This document shows positions 16,703-25,125 of a stretch of 64,000 nucleotides of DNA, one piece after another. This stretch comes from CAVQBJ01 sp963819075 (GTDB taxonomy: Bacteria; Actinomycetota; Thermoleophilia; Solirubrobacterales; Solirubrobacteraceae). The position numbers and the translations under genes are program-made. The notes under the pieces are model-generated. The model had not been told where the DNA came from. It did not search any database and was given only the letters and a program-made list of their open reading frames with translations. Each line of letters opens with the position of its first letter. Within the stretch, counting starts at the first letter, position 1. The DNA is taken from assembly GCA_963819075.1 (NCBI GenBank), contig CAWFUP010000001.1, positions 682,001-746,000 on the forward strand. The letters run 5' to 3'.

Positions 16703-17890
16703 CTACGCAGGGACGAGCGTGTGCGGTGCGTGGGCGCCAGCAACCGCACGGCGGACCGCGACGAGTCGATCGGGCCGCGACACGAGCATCGCGCCGACCG
16801 GGCGGCCGTCGCGCTGCAGCCACGCGATGAAGTCGGCGGCCTCGAGGGCGCCCTCGACGCGGATGCGGTCGCAGTCGGCGCCGTGGCCGACGACCTGGAT
16901 GCGCAGGCCGTGCTGGTCGCTCCAGAACATCGCGGGCGGGTCGGCCTCTGGCGCGAGATCGAGCATCGAGCGGGCGACCGCCGCGCCCTGACGCGCGGCC
17001 GCCTCCCAATGCGGCGTCGGGAGCGGGCGCCCGCTCACCGGGTCGGGGAACGCGGCGGCGTCGCCGGCCGCATAGACGTTCGGGACCCGCGAGCGGCCGC
17101 CCGCGTCGGTGGCGATCGGCCCCGGGCCGAGGCCGTTGCCCCCGCACCACCGCGTCGTGGGCACCGTCCCGGCGGCGACGAGCACGACGTCACAGCCGAC
17201 GACGCTGCCGTCGCTGAGCTTCAGTCGCACGCCGGCGACACGCGAGCGGACCGACTCGACCGTGGTGGCGAGCTTCACGCCGACGTTGGCGCGGCGCTGC
17301 AGCGCCGCCAGCCATTGCCCAAGGGCCGGCGGCAGTGCCCGGGCCAGCGGGGTCGGCGCGGCCTCGATCAGGGTGACGCTGAGCCCGAGGGCGCGTGCGG
17401 AGGACGCGACCTCCAGGCCGATGAGGCCGGCGCCGACGATGGCCAGGCGTTGCGGGCCGCCGTGCAGGACGTCGCGCAGCCGTCTGGCGTCGGCGGCGTT
17501 ACGCAGCTCATGCACGGCTCCTCCGGGCGGCAGGAGCGCGAGACGGCGCGGCTCGCTGCCCGTCGCCACGAGCAGGCGGCGGTAGTGCAGCCTGCCGCCG
17601 CCGACCAGCGACACCGAGCGCGCGTCAGCGTCGAGCTCCCGGGCCGCCGTCCCGATCAGCTCGACGTCATGGGCCCGATGCCAGCCGTCCGGGCGCAGGG
17701 ACAGCGAGGCGAGGTCGCGCTCGCCGGTGAGTACCCCCTTGGACAGCGGCGGCCGGTCGTAGGGCGGTCGGTTCTCCTCGGCGACGATGCGGATCCGCTC
17801 GTCGTGGCCGAGCCGGCGCAGCGTCTCGCAGCACCGTTGGGCGGCCAGGCCGCCTCCGACGATGAGCACGTCGGTGTCGGGGGTTCTCAT
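16703..17890 (-). CDS. FAD-dependent ferredoxin reductase (NAD(P)H oxidoreductase)
   Basis: 395 residues of the rubredoxin/ferredoxin-reductase fold. The FAD-binding VLIVGGGLAAQRCCETLR is near residue 8, the RPPYDRPPLSK loop is typical of oxygenase-coupled ferredoxin reductases, and ATGSEPRR follows. The NAD(P)-binding segment is LAIVGAGLIGLEVA, and the second FAD motif is NVYAAGDAAAF. The ATG overlaps the stop of the upstream haem-protein gene by 4 bp. It would pass electrons from NAD(P)H to the ferredoxin encoded next, or into the ferric-reductase-like membrane protein. Confidence 0.88.
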   Translation of the reverse strand: MRTPDTDVLIVGGGLAAQRCCETLRRLGHDERIRIVAEENRPPYDRPPLSKGVLTGERDLASLSLRPDGWHRAHDVELIGTAARELDADARSVSLVGGGRLHYRRLLVATGSEPRRLALLPPGGAVHELRNAADARRLRDVLHGGPQRLAIVGAGLIGLEVASSARALGLSVTLIEAAPTPLARALPPALGQWLAALQRRANVGVKLATTVESVRSRVAGVRLKLSDGSVVGCDVVLVAAGTVPTTRWCGGNGLGPGPIATDAGGRSRVPNVYAAGDAAAFPDPVSGRPLPTPHWEAAARQGAAVARSMLDLAPEADPPAMFWSDQHGLRIQVVGHGADCDRIRVEGALEAADFIAWLQRDGRPVGAMLVSRPDRLVAVRRAVAGAHAPHTLVPA

Positions 17891-18576
17891 GAGGCGTCCT
17901 CTCCGAGCGGGCGCAGCGTCCGGGGGGCCGCCCGCGGCGGCCGGGACGGGTGCGCGGTGTGGGTGTTCGGCGCCGCGCGGCCGTCAGGCGCCGCCGGCGT
18001 CCGCGGGGCGACGGGCGCGCCGCCGCCCTCCGGGCGGCGCCCGAGCGCCGGCAGGACGCGCAGCAGCGCGAGGTACACGATCGGGATGCCGGTCACGAGC
18101 ACGATCGCGCGCAGCCAGACCGTGCTCGCGTCGCTGCCCGCCCCGAGCGCGTGGATCACGCCGAGCAGCCAGACGACGGCCGTCGCGCGATGCAGCCGTC
18201 GCCACAGGCGCGCCCCGATGCGGCGGCGCGCGTAGTAGCTCAATCCGAGCGCCGCCGCCAGGTAGCCGCCGACGATGCCGGCCGCGACGAACCCCGGCCG
18301 GTAGCCGATGGCGAGCGGGACGGTGATCCCGGCCAGGCCCGGCTTCAGCCAGTGGTCGCCGAGGAGGGTGCCCCCGTGCACGGCGATCGCCACGAGACCG
18401 GCGAGCGCGACGTGCTCGTGCAGCCGCAGCAGCGAGCGCTTCAGCGGCGGGCGTACCGATTTGGTCGACATCAGCAGGCCGATGAACACCGCGATCGAGA
18501 TGAGGCACAGCGCGACGATCGCCGAGGCGCGACTGGCCAGCCACCACACGTACTGGGTGGGATCCACGGGCGTCAC
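17887..18576 (-). CDS. Ferric-reductase-like transmembrane haem protein
   Basis: 229 residues. There are about six hydrophobic helices in the first 180 residues, then an Ala/Pro-rich tail. Two histidine pairs with ferric-reductase spacing are visible, H53/H67 (RLHEHVALAGLVAIAVH) and H129/H142 (RLHRATAVVWLLGVIH), suited to two b-haems across the membrane. This matches the ferric reductase-like transmembrane domain family that includes MsrQ/YedZ. The usual FAD/NAD domain of true ferric reductases is absent; the separate FAD reductase gene overlaps its stop by 4 bp. ApbE is encoded immediately upstream with the same overlap. A role in moving electrons across the membrane to a flavinylated partner is inferred. 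Confidence 0.8.
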   Translation of the reverse strand: MTPVDPTQYVWWLASRASAIVALCLISIAVFIGLLMSTKSVRPPLKRSLLRLHEHVALAGLVAIAVHGGTLLGDHWLKPGLAGITVPLAIGYRPGFVAAGIVGGYLAAALGLSYYARRRIGARLWRRLHRATAVVWLLGVIHALGAGSDASTVWLRAIVLVTGIPIVYLALLRVLPALGRRPEGGGAPVAPRTPAAPDGRAAPNTHTAHPSRPPRAAPRTLRPLGEDAS

Positions 18577-19550
18577 CGCACACTCCCGGTGAGCGCCGTC
18601 GCGCCGCTGACGGCGTCGATCGGGCCGAGCACCTCGACATCGCCGTCGTCGTGGACGATGACCCCGCCGTGACCGGCGAGCACGCGGCGCGCGCCGTCCG
18701 GACCGAGGAGAAGGGCCATCTTCGAGCGCGTCTCGGCCTCGAGCGCGCTGGGGGCGAGCGCGGTGGCGCCGATGAGCCCGGTCCAGGCTGGGCGGCCGGT
18801 CGAGGGGTCGAGCAGGTGGTGCGCGTAGCCGTCGTCGGTGCGCCAGATGCGCACGTTGCAGCCCGATGTCGCCACGCCCCCCGAGGCCACCCGCAGCGTG
18901 TGCACGCTCTCGCCGGTGACCGGATGCTCGACCTCGACCTCGTAGGGGTGCAGTTGCGCGTCGACGCCGCCGATCGCCATGTCACCCCCGCAGTCCACGA
19001 CGAGGCGCGTGTGCCGCGCGAGGCGCTGCGCAACGGCGTCGGCGCACAGGCCCTTGCCGGTGCCGCCGGTGTCGAACTGCACACCGGGCGGGCGTACGAT
19101 CACGCCGGCGCGGTCGTCGACGGCGAAGTCGCGCCATCGCGAGAGCGCGTTCGGGGCGGCCGGGCAGCGCGGGGGCGCGGCGGCGAGCGCCCGCGCCAAG
19201 GACGCCGGCTCGACGCCGTCCATCGAACCGGTGTACCCGGCCGCCTCGAGCGGACGCACGAGCGTGGGCTCCACGAGGCCGTCACTCAGCTCGGCCGCCC
19301 ACAGGCCGGCACGGACCGCGGCGCGCAGCAGGGGCGACGTGGGGACGACCCAGCGCGCGTCGCGATTGAGCGCGCTCAGCTCGCTGTCGGGGACGAAGCG
19401 CGAGAGGCGCCAGGCGAAGTCCTCGATGTAGGCGCGCTGGTGCAGGGCGGCGATCGCCGGCGGCGGGTCGCCGGATAGCAGTGACGGCCCGACGAGCAGG
19501 CGGATGTCGCTGCCCATGCAGTGGAAGCTGAGGTCGGCCTCGACGCTCAC
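18573..19550 (-). CDS. apbE: FAD:protein FMN transferase (ApbE) with C-terminal SGAT motif
   Basis: 325 residues with the ApbE signature blocks: MGSDIRLLV near the N-terminus, DTGGTGKGLCADAV, VVDCGGDMAIGG, SGGVATSGCNVR, AHHLLDPSTGRPA and EAETRSKMALLLG. ApbE transfers FMN from FAD to a Thr or Ser in target proteins at a D-x-x-[ST]-G-A-[TS] motif. Unusually, this enzyme itself ends in such a motif, D312-AVSGA-T318 (PIDAVSGATALTG), suggesting self- or trans-flavinylation of its own tail. No signal peptide is obvious. Overlaps of 4 bp on both sides tie it to its neighbours in one operon. Confidence 0.9.
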   Translation of the reverse strand: MSVEADLSFHCMGSDIRLLVGPSLLSGDPPPAIAALHQRAYIEDFAWRLSRFVPDSELSALNRDARWVVPTSPLLRAAVRAGLWAAELSDGLVEPTLVRPLEAAGYTGSMDGVEPASLARALAAAPPRCPAAPNALSRWRDFAVDDRAGVIVRPPGVQFDTGGTGKGLCADAVAQRLARHTRLVVDCGGDMAIGGVDAQLHPYEVEVEHPVTGESVHTLRVASGGVATSGCNVRIWRTDDGYAHHLLDPSTGRPAWTGLIGATALAPSALEAETRSKMALLLGPDGARRVLAGHGGVIVHDDGDVEVLGPIDAVSGATALTGSVR

Positions 19551-19882
19551 GACGTCCTCGTCACCGGTACGGGGGCCGCCGCGACGGCCGGCAGCGACCC
19601 GGACACCGACTGGGTGACCGTCGGTGCCGACGAGGTCGCGGACGCCGGTGACCCGGCGGCCGACGTCATCAGCCGCTCGATCACCGTCGTCTGGTAGACG
19701 ACGCGACGCTGGACGACGACGGGTCGCGCCGCGGCCGTGACGGTCGCCGCGCGATCGCGCAGCTGCATCGCCAGCAGGCCGAAGGTGGCCAGGAAGGCGG
19801 CCGTAGCGAGCAGCACGACGGTCGAGCGATCGCGCCGGTGGGCCGGGCGGGCCACCGCGGTCGATGCCGTGACATCAGCCAT
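19547..19882 (-). CDS. Single-pass membrane protein with Ala/Ser/Thr-rich tail
   Basis: 111 residues from ATG 19882 behind GGAGG; a GTG at 19888 is an alternative. A basic N-terminus (PAHRRDRS) is followed by one hydrophobic helix (TVVLLATAAFLATFGLLAMQL), then RAATVTAAARPVVVQRRVVYQTTVIE and a low-complexity extracytoplasmic tail. It is the third of three similar small proteins in the redox operon. The motif VVQRRVVYQTTVI resembles VRTQVVRRTVTVV in the protein encoded at 20230. Function unknown; a membrane scaffold or partner for the redox proteins is possible. Confidence 0.7.
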   Translation of the reverse strand: MADVTASTAVARPAHRRDRSTVVLLATAAFLATFGLLAMQLRDRAATVTAAARPVVVQRRVVYQTTVIERLMTSAAGSPASATSSAPTVTQSVSGSLPAVAAAPVPVTRTS

Positions 19883-20240
19883 CCTCACCGCCTCCGATCG
19901 CGCCGGCGCCGCTCGCCGCCGTGGTCAGGGGAGGGGTGGGTGCGTTCGCCGGGACCGCGGCCCCGCCGCCGGCGGCCGGGCCGGCGGCGACGACGCGCCC
20001 GCTGGCCGTCGTGCGCAGCGTCGGCGAGCCATTCGCGCCCGCGCCGGTGACGGTCGCCGTCGGGCGGGCGAGCGCCGGGTCGTGGCCGCTGACGATGCGA
20101 CTCGTCAGCAGCGCGAACACGGCGAGGAACGCGGCCAGGCTCGTGGCCATCACCGGCAGCGGGTTGGCCAGCAGGTCGCGCGAGGCGAACCGGCTGGCCC
20201 GCTTCGGCGATCGCTTGGCCCGCGGGCGCTCAGTTGTCAT
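19875..20240 (-). CDS. Single-pass membrane protein, low-complexity tail
   Basis: 121 residues from ATG 20240. The basic N-terminus (RPRAKRSPKRASR) leads into one membrane helix (LPVMATSLAAFLAVFALLTSRI), then a Gly/Ala/Pro/Thr-rich extracytoplasmic tail (about 50-121) with no recognised domain. It overlaps the upstream gene by 11 bp and the downstream gene's start by 8 bp. Its organisation, short basic head, one helix and disordered tail, is the same as its two neighbours, suggesting divergent paralogues. Unknown function. Confidence 0.7.
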   Translation of the reverse strand: MTTERPRAKRSPKRASRFASRDLLANPLPVMATSLAAFLAVFALLTSRIVSGHDPALARPTATVTGAGANGSPTLRTTASGRVVAAGPAAGGGAAVPANAPTPPLTTAASGAGAIGGGEDG

Positions 20241-20916
20241 GGCCGCCGCCGTCCCCACCGTCGCCGTGCGAGCCGCCGCTCGTCCGCGTGCGCGGTGCGC
20301 TGGCGCTGTTGGAGCTCCCGGACGGCGCCGGCCTGCTTCCGGCGCCGCCGGGAGCTCCGCTCGTGCGGGTGCGCGGAGCGCTGCCGCTCGACCCGCTCGA
20401 CGACGGCGCGGAACCGCCGCCCGAGGATGAGCCCCCGCTCGAGGGTGAGCTGGGGCTCGAGCCGTGCGAGGCCCCGCTGCTGCGCGTGGTGACCGGGGCG
20501 CTGCCGCTCGACGTCGGCGCCGGCGCCGGCGTTGGCCCGGCGGCCACGTGCGATCCGCTCGTCCGCGTGCGCGGTGCCGCCACGACGGCGGCGGGCGCTG
20601 ACCCTGCGCTCGCGTGCGATCCGCTCGTGCCCGTCCGCACGACGGCCGACGCCGAGCCTCCCGGCGCCGAACGACCCGGAGCCGCGGCGACGATCGTGCC
20701 CGATGCGACCGCCGCGTGCACACGCGGCCGCGGCGCGCGCACGTGACGCACGACGGTGACCGTCCGGCGGACGACCTGCGTGCGCACCTCGACCCGCGCC
20801 GGCCGAGCCTGGGCGAGGAGGGTCGAGCGGTCCGCCGGACGCAGCTCGTAGCCGGCAAACGCTCCCGACACCACGAGGGTCATGGCAGCTGCGATTCGGC
20901 GGTCGGTCGGGCGCAT
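20230..20916 (-). CDS. Single-pass membrane protein with RTRTSG repeats
   Basis: 228 residues from ATG 20916. One N-terminal helix (IAAAMTLVVSGAFAGYEL) is followed by a short basic/hydrophobic segment (VEVRTQVVRRTVTVVRHV). A long Ser/Gly/Ala-rich tail then carries four to five copies of a 10-residue block, [AP]RTRTSG-[SGA]-[SHP], spaced by Ser/Gly runs, and it ends in a Gly/Asp/His stretch. One block reads TTRSSGASH, a partial match to the S-G-A-[ST] flavinylation core but lacking the preceding Asp. The protein looks disordered and surface-exposed. It overlaps the next gene by 11 bp. I do not recognise a family. Confidence 0.68.
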   Translation of the reverse strand: MRPTDRRIAAAMTLVVSGAFAGYELRPADRSTLLAQARPARVEVRTQVVRRTVTVVRHVRAPRPRVHAAVASGTIVAAAPGRSAPGGSASAVVRTGTSGSHASAGSAPAAVVAAPRTRTSGSHVAAGPTPAPAPTSSGSAPVTTRSSGASHGSSPSSPSSGGSSSGGGSAPSSSGSSGSAPRTRTSGAPGGAGSRPAPSGSSNSASAPRTRTSGGSHGDGGDGGGHDN

Positions 20917-21017
20917 CGGCAGTCTCCGTTCGGTTGGACACTCCGATCGTGCTGCAGGGCGTCCCAGCGAACGGCCAAGCCCGGGCAAAGAGTCGGCTAA
21001 GGATCGAGGCCCTGCCG

Positions 21018-21653
21018 TCAGTCATCGCGCTGGGCGCTGTCCCCACCGCCGCCCCCGGACGGGCTCGCCGCGACGCTCGGACCCGGGGTAGCCGGGGCTA
21101 CGGCGGGGGCCGGCGAGGCCGGCGGGGCCGGCGCGGGCGGCGAGGCCGGCGAAGCCGGCGGGGCCTGAGCGGCCGGGGCCCCGGTCTGCGCCGGCGCGGG
21201 CGCCGAATCCTGACCAGACGCGGACCGCGACCGCGAGCCGCTCCTGTCCTCACCCGCCCGCGTCCGGGCCGGCGGCGACGCCTGCGCGCGCGCCGTCTGC
21301 GCCGGCACCGACGGCGCCGCTGGCGCAGGCCCGCCGGTTGCCGTCACGCTGCTCGACGCCGCGGGCACCAAGACGACCCGTGCGACCGGGGGGGCTCCGC
21401 TCGAGACAACCGCGGCGCCGGTCGGTCGGCTCCTCGACGTGGTCGGCCGCCGCGGGGGCACCTTGCGCCGCGGCACCGCGGCCGGCCCCCGCGGCGCCAC
21501 CCCCGGGGGTGCAAGCTGCGTGGCCACCGACAGCGGCTCGGAGGCAAGGCCGATTCGCTGGCTGGCCAGCTGGCTGGCCGCCCACGTGATGGCGACGGTC
21601 AGAGCGACGCCGACAACGGCGGCCACGCCCCAGAGAACGGCCTTGAGACTCAC
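21018..21653 (-). CDS. Single-pass membrane protein with Ala/Pro-rich tail
   Basis: 211 residues; the ATG overlaps the histidine kinase stop by 4 bp (ATGA). One N-terminal helix (AVLWGVAAVVGVALTVAITWAA), then a basic Pro segment (RRKVPPRRPTTSRSRPTG) and a long Ala/Pro/Ser-rich tail ending in GGGGGD. It has no recognisable enzymatic domain. It is the first of the three or four small membrane proteins sandwiched between the two-component system and the redox enzymes. A structural or accessory role at the membrane is inferred from position. Confidence 0.68.
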   Translation of the reverse strand: MSLKAVLWGVAAVVGVALTVAITWAASQLASQRIGLASEPLSVATQLAPPGVAPRGPAAVPRRKVPPRRPTTSRSRPTGAAVVSSGAPPVARVVLVPAASSSVTATGGPAPAAPSVPAQTARAQASPPARTRAGEDRSGSRSRSASGQDSAPAPAQTGAPAAQAPPASPASPPAPAPPASPAPAVAPATPGPSVAASPSGGGGGDSAQRDD

Positions 21654-23074
21654 TCGAGGACCGTAGTCCGACGACGGTTAAGGGCCGGCAAAGCGACGCG
21701 CCCGCGCTCGCCGTCCAGAGCGATCCGCGCCGCGAGACCGCCGCCGGGGCGATTGGCCAGCGTCACCTCGCCGCCCCACTCGCGCGCCAGCTCACGAGCG
21801 ATTGGCAGACCGAGGCCGGTACCGGAGGGGCCGTCCCGCCCCGCCCGGCCACGATGAAAGCGCTCGAAGACGAGCTCTCGCTCGTCGGGGTCGATGCCGC
21901 CGCCTTCGTCGAGGACCTCGACGTTGCCGCCGTTGGCCACGAGCAGCACCCGCGACCCCGCTGGCGAGTAGCGCAGCGCATTGTCGACGAGCGCGTCCAG
22001 CGCTCGCTCGAGATCGGCGTGCGCGCACCACACGGTCGTCCTGGTGCCCGAGACCTCGTGCTCGAGCACGATGTCTCGCTGCGCCGCCGTCGGTCGCCAC
22101 CGCCGCACCGCGTCTTCCACGACCGCCGCCGGGTCGACATGCTCGCCCGGGAGCTCGCGCTCTCCGGCCCGGCTGAGCAGCATGAGCTCGCCGACGATCT
22201 GGGCCAGGCGATCGACCTCGGCCGAGCCGGCCCGAAGCTCGTTCGCCGCGTCGTCGCTCACCCCGGCCGCCTGCGCCTCCTCGAGGCGTAGGCGCAGACC
22301 GGTGAGCGGCGTGCGCAGCTGATGCGACGCGTCGGCGACGAAGTCGCGCTGCACCTCGACGAGACGCGACACGCGGTCGGCCATCTCGTTGAACGACGCG
22401 CTGAGCGAGCGCTGCTCGCGGCTTCCCTCGACGACGGCCCGCGCGGTGAGGTCGCCGGCGGCGATGCGACGCGCGACGGTGTCCAGGCGCCGCAGCGGCC
22501 GCGCGATCTGGCCCGCGATCACCGCCCCGGCCGACAGGCCGAGCGCGAGCACGATCAGCCCGATGAAGCCGAGCCCGAGCACCGCGCGGCGCACCGCGTC
22601 GTGCACGGCCGCGACGCTCTGAGTGATGCGCACCGCGCCGATCGTGGTGCCGCCACGGATGATCGGCGCCGCGGTGGCCAGGATCGACTGTCCGAGCGTG
22701 TGGCTGTCGCGCTGCACCTGCACGGGGTGACCGGCGAGCGCGCTCGCCACCTCGGGGCGCGCGCGATAGCTCGAGCCGACGAGGGACCCGCCGGCGCTGT
22801 CGGCGAGCACGATGCCGCGCCGGTCGACGATGATCACCCGTCCCCGCACCGATCCCGCCGCGCCCCGCGCCTCGGCGACGAGGGTCGGCCGGCGGGCCAC
22901 CGACAGCAGGTCGGCCGCGGTGGCGGCCACCGTGTCGGCCTGCCCCTGCGCCTGCGAGCGCACCTCGGCGTTCACGCGCGCGCTCAGGCTGAGCGCCAGT
23001 GGCACCCCGGAGGCCACGACCGCGAGCACCAGGATGTACGCGAGCGCCAGCAGCAGACGGGTTCGCAGGCTTAC
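21650..23074 (-). CDS. Sensor histidine kinase
   Basis: 474 residues from GTG 23074, which overlaps the regulator's stop (GTGA); a longer upstream extension is an out-of-context frame. The layout is an N-terminal membrane helix (LLLALAYILVLAVVASGVPL), an extracytoplasmic PDC/sCache-like sensor of about 130 residues, a second helix, a HAMP domain and a HisKA domain with DFVADASHQLRTPLTGL. The HATPase motifs are VDNALRYSPAG, EVLDEGGGIDP and GPSGTGLGLPIA. It is an EnvZ/PrrB-like kinase paired with the adjacent OmpR-type regulator. Tight coupling to the redox genes suggests it senses a redox or cell-envelope cue. Confidence 0.92.
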   Translation of the reverse strand, partial: VSLRTRLLLALAYILVLAVVASGVPLALSLSARVNAEVRSQAQGQADTVAATAADLLSVARRPTLVAEARGAAGSVRGRVIIVDRRGIVLADSAGGSLVGSSYRARPEVASALAGHPVQVQRDSHTLGQSILATAAPIIRGGTTIGAVRITQSVAAVHDAVRRAVLGLGFIGLIVLALGLSAGAVIAGQIARPLRRLDTVARRIAAGDLTARAVVEGSREQRSLSASFNEMADRVSRLVEVQRDFVADASHQLRTPLTGLRLRLEEAQAAGVSDDAANELRAGSAEVDRLAQIVGELMLLSRAGERELPGEHVDPAAVVEDAVRRWRPTAAQRDIVLEHEVSGTRTTVWCAHADLERALDALVDNALRYSPAGSRVLLVANGGNVEVLDEGGGIDPDERELVFERFHRGRAGRDGPSGTGLGLPIARELAREWGGEVTLANRPGGGLAARIALDGERGRVALPALNRRRTTVLE

Positions 23075-23802
23075 CGGCTCGTCTCCTCGCTCGTCCGGAC
23101 CGGGGCGGCGAAGCGAAACCCGACACCGCGGACCGTCTCGATGTAGCGCGGCCGCGCCGGGTGGTCGCCGAGCTTGCGCCGCAGCCACGCGATGTGCACG
23201 TCGAGGGTCTTCGTCGAGCCGAACCAGTTCTCATCCCACACCTCGGCCATCAGCGCCTCGCGTGTCACGACGCGCCCGGCGTCGCGAAGCAGCCGCTCGA
23301 GCAGGTCGAACTCCTTGCGCGCGAGGTCGAGCTCGATGCCGGCTTGCCACGCCCGCCGGGCCGCGCGGTCGACCGTCACGTCGCCGGCGGTCAGGATCGA
23401 TGCGACCCGCGGGGCGGCATCGGCTCGCCGCAGCACCGCGCGCATCCGGGAGATGACCTCGGCCGCGGCGAACGGCTTGACGACGTAGTCGTCGGCGCCG
23501 AGCTCGAGGCCGACGATCCGGTCGGTCACCGTGCCCCGCGCGGTGAGCATGATGATCGGCACGTCCGACTCGCGGCGGATCGCGCGGCACACGTCGCGCC
23601 CGTCACCGTCGGGCAGAAGCAGATCGAGCAGGATGACGTCGGGGTTCGTCTCGCGCGCCAGGCGCAGCGCTTCACTGGCCGAGCCGGCGATCGATGGCAC
23701 GAACCCGTTGCGCGCCAAGGCCTGCGCGAACGGCTCGGCGATCGAGCGCTCGTCCTCGACGAGCAGCACGCGCGCCCCGCTTTCGAGCGGCACCGGATCC
23801 AT
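23071..23802 (-). CDS. OmpR-family response regulator
   Basis: 243 residues. The receiver domain shows VLLVEDERSIAE, the phospho-Asp in ILLDLLLPDGDG, the switch Thr in IIMLTARG and the Lys in YVVKPFA. The C-terminal winged helix (residues about 140-235: LDLARKEFDLLERLL, TREALMAEVWDE, DVHIAWLRRKLGD, YIETVRGVGFRF) is OmpR/PhoB type. It is the first gene of the ten-gene minus-strand operon, so it probably controls that operon itself. The region upstream (23803-24060) is shared with a divergent short ORF. Confidence 0.93.
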   Translation of the reverse strand: MDPVPLESGARVLLVEDERSIAEPFAQALARNGFVPSIAGSASEALRLARETNPDVILLDLLLPDGDGRDVCRAIRRESDVPIIMLTARGTVTDRIVGLELGADDYVVKPFAAAEVISRMRAVLRRADAAPRVASILTAGDVTVDRAARRAWQAGIELDLARKEFDLLERLLRDAGRVVTREALMAEVWDENWFGSTKTLDVHIAWLRRKLGDHPARPRYIETVRGVGFRFAAPVRTSEETSR

Positions 23803-24060
23803 GTCTCCAGCCTGTGCCGAGATACTCAGCCCGCGCTAAGCGGCTCGCGAGAATCTGCTTACCTGCGGCCACCGTGTTCGCGGCCCGGCGCTTCAGCTGG
23901 CTGCCAAGTGGCGCGAACTTAGGAACCTCTCAGCATTCGCTCATCGAGGATTCAGGACCGCGTCCCACACTGCTGTCATGACCACCACGACCGCCCCCCA
24001 GCTGCCCACCCACCGCGCGCATCGCACCCACTCCCCGCGCATCCGGACAGGTCAGCTCAG

Positions 24061-24237
24061 ATGGTCGCCGACCCGCGTGGCGCGCGAGACGAACGAGACG
24101 CTTTCGCTTGCCGCCCGCGGGTCGGGTGGCAGCTCGTCACCGACTCCGGCGACGTCGTGTTCAGCGCCGAGGGCCGTGACGCGCGCCGCCTTTGCCTGCG
24201 GCGCGCGTACGAGTCCGGCGTCCTGCGCCTGCGCTGA
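24061..24237 (+). CDS. Short hypothetical protein (58 aa)
   Basis: ATG 24061 to TGA 24237. The product is basic and compact, with an ordered-looking end: VGWQLVTDSGDVVFSAEGR followed by DARRLCLRRAYESGVLRL. The composition and the beta-hairpin/helix appearance are more protein-like than the competing frame starting at 23978, which reads as Ser/Thr/Pro mixture. No strong ribosome-binding site was seen. It may be a real small protein or the 3' part of a degraded gene. Function unknown. Confidence 0.4.
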   Translation: MVADPRGARDERDAFACRPRVGWQLVTDSGDVVFSAEGRDARRLCLRRAYESGVLRLR

Positions 24238-24285
24238 GCGCATCCCGCTTGTTTGCGGCTTGACGAGCGAGCCAAGCGCTGGCGC

Positions 24286-25125
24286 TCAGGACGTCGCGCC
24301 GATGCCCGCCGAGGCCTTCTCGACCGCCCAGTCCAGCGCGTAGTCGGCGACCTCTTCCCAGCCCTCTTGTCCGATCGTGTAGTGCGAGCGGCCCGGGTAC
24401 TCCTTGTATTCGGTGATCGCGTTCGACCGATCGAAGCGCTTGAACGCCTGCTTGTCGACCGCGGCCGGGATGACGTGGTCGCTGCCGCCGGCGATGATCA
24501 GCAGCGGCGCACGATCATCGTTCTTGAAGTCGACCTTGAGCGGCGAGTGGGGGTTGAAGTTCGCGACGACGCCCTCGAACAGCACGCGCCCGGGTCCGGG
24601 AACCGCGTAGCGCTCCCAGATCTGCTGGGACTCCTCCTCGCTGACCGTGTTGGCAAACGCGTAGTGGAACTGCGATTGGGTTGAGCGAGATCGGCCGGTG
24701 GCGGTTGGCCGGGTTGTGGAGCCCCGACCACGACGAGCGCAGGGTGGAGAAGGGCAGCTTGGTGATCCCGCGTACCGAGGCGGCGTCGATCGCCACGCCG
24801 GCGGCGCCGAGCCCGTGGTCGAGCAGCACCTCGGTGAACGCGCCGCCGAAGGAGTGACCCATGATGATCGGCGGACTTGTCGAGCTCGCGGATGATCGTG
24901 GTGTAGTGATCGACGACGTCGGTGATCCCGATGTCGTCGAGCGGAGAAGGATCGCGACGGAGCTCCTCGATGTCGTCCGGCATCCCGGGCCAGTCGCGCG
25001 CGATGACCTTGTAGCCACGCTCGCGATAGCGCGCGACCCAGTCTCCAGCTGAGCGAGTTCATCCACAGGCCGTGGATGAGCACAATCGTGTCCGGCGCGC
25101 CGGCGCCGGGCGAGTCCGCTGTCAT
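24286..25125 (-). pseudogene. Alpha/beta hydrolase, broken by three indels
   Basis: Three frames must be joined to read a normal hydrolase of about 280 residues. The N-terminus is MTADSPGAGAPDTIVLIHGL. After a shift near 25043 the frame gives WVARYRERGYKVIARDWPG and DIGITDVVDHYTTIIREL. After an extra base at 24875 it gives PPIIMGHSFGGAF with the nucleophile elbow GHSFGG. After an extra base at 24676-24677 it gives SQFHYAFANTVSEEES and the C-terminus, including the Asp-bearing IIAGGSDHVIP and the catalytic His in YPGRSHYTIG. All catalytic elements survive, so the breaks look recent or artefactual. The family covers esterases and haloperoxidase-like hydrolases. Confidence 0.82.

Noticed and set aside
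23978..24343. 121-residue plus-strand frame
   Set aside because: Low-complexity Ser/Thr/Pro composition that runs into the antisense of the hydrolase gene; the alternative 58-residue frame is more protein-like.
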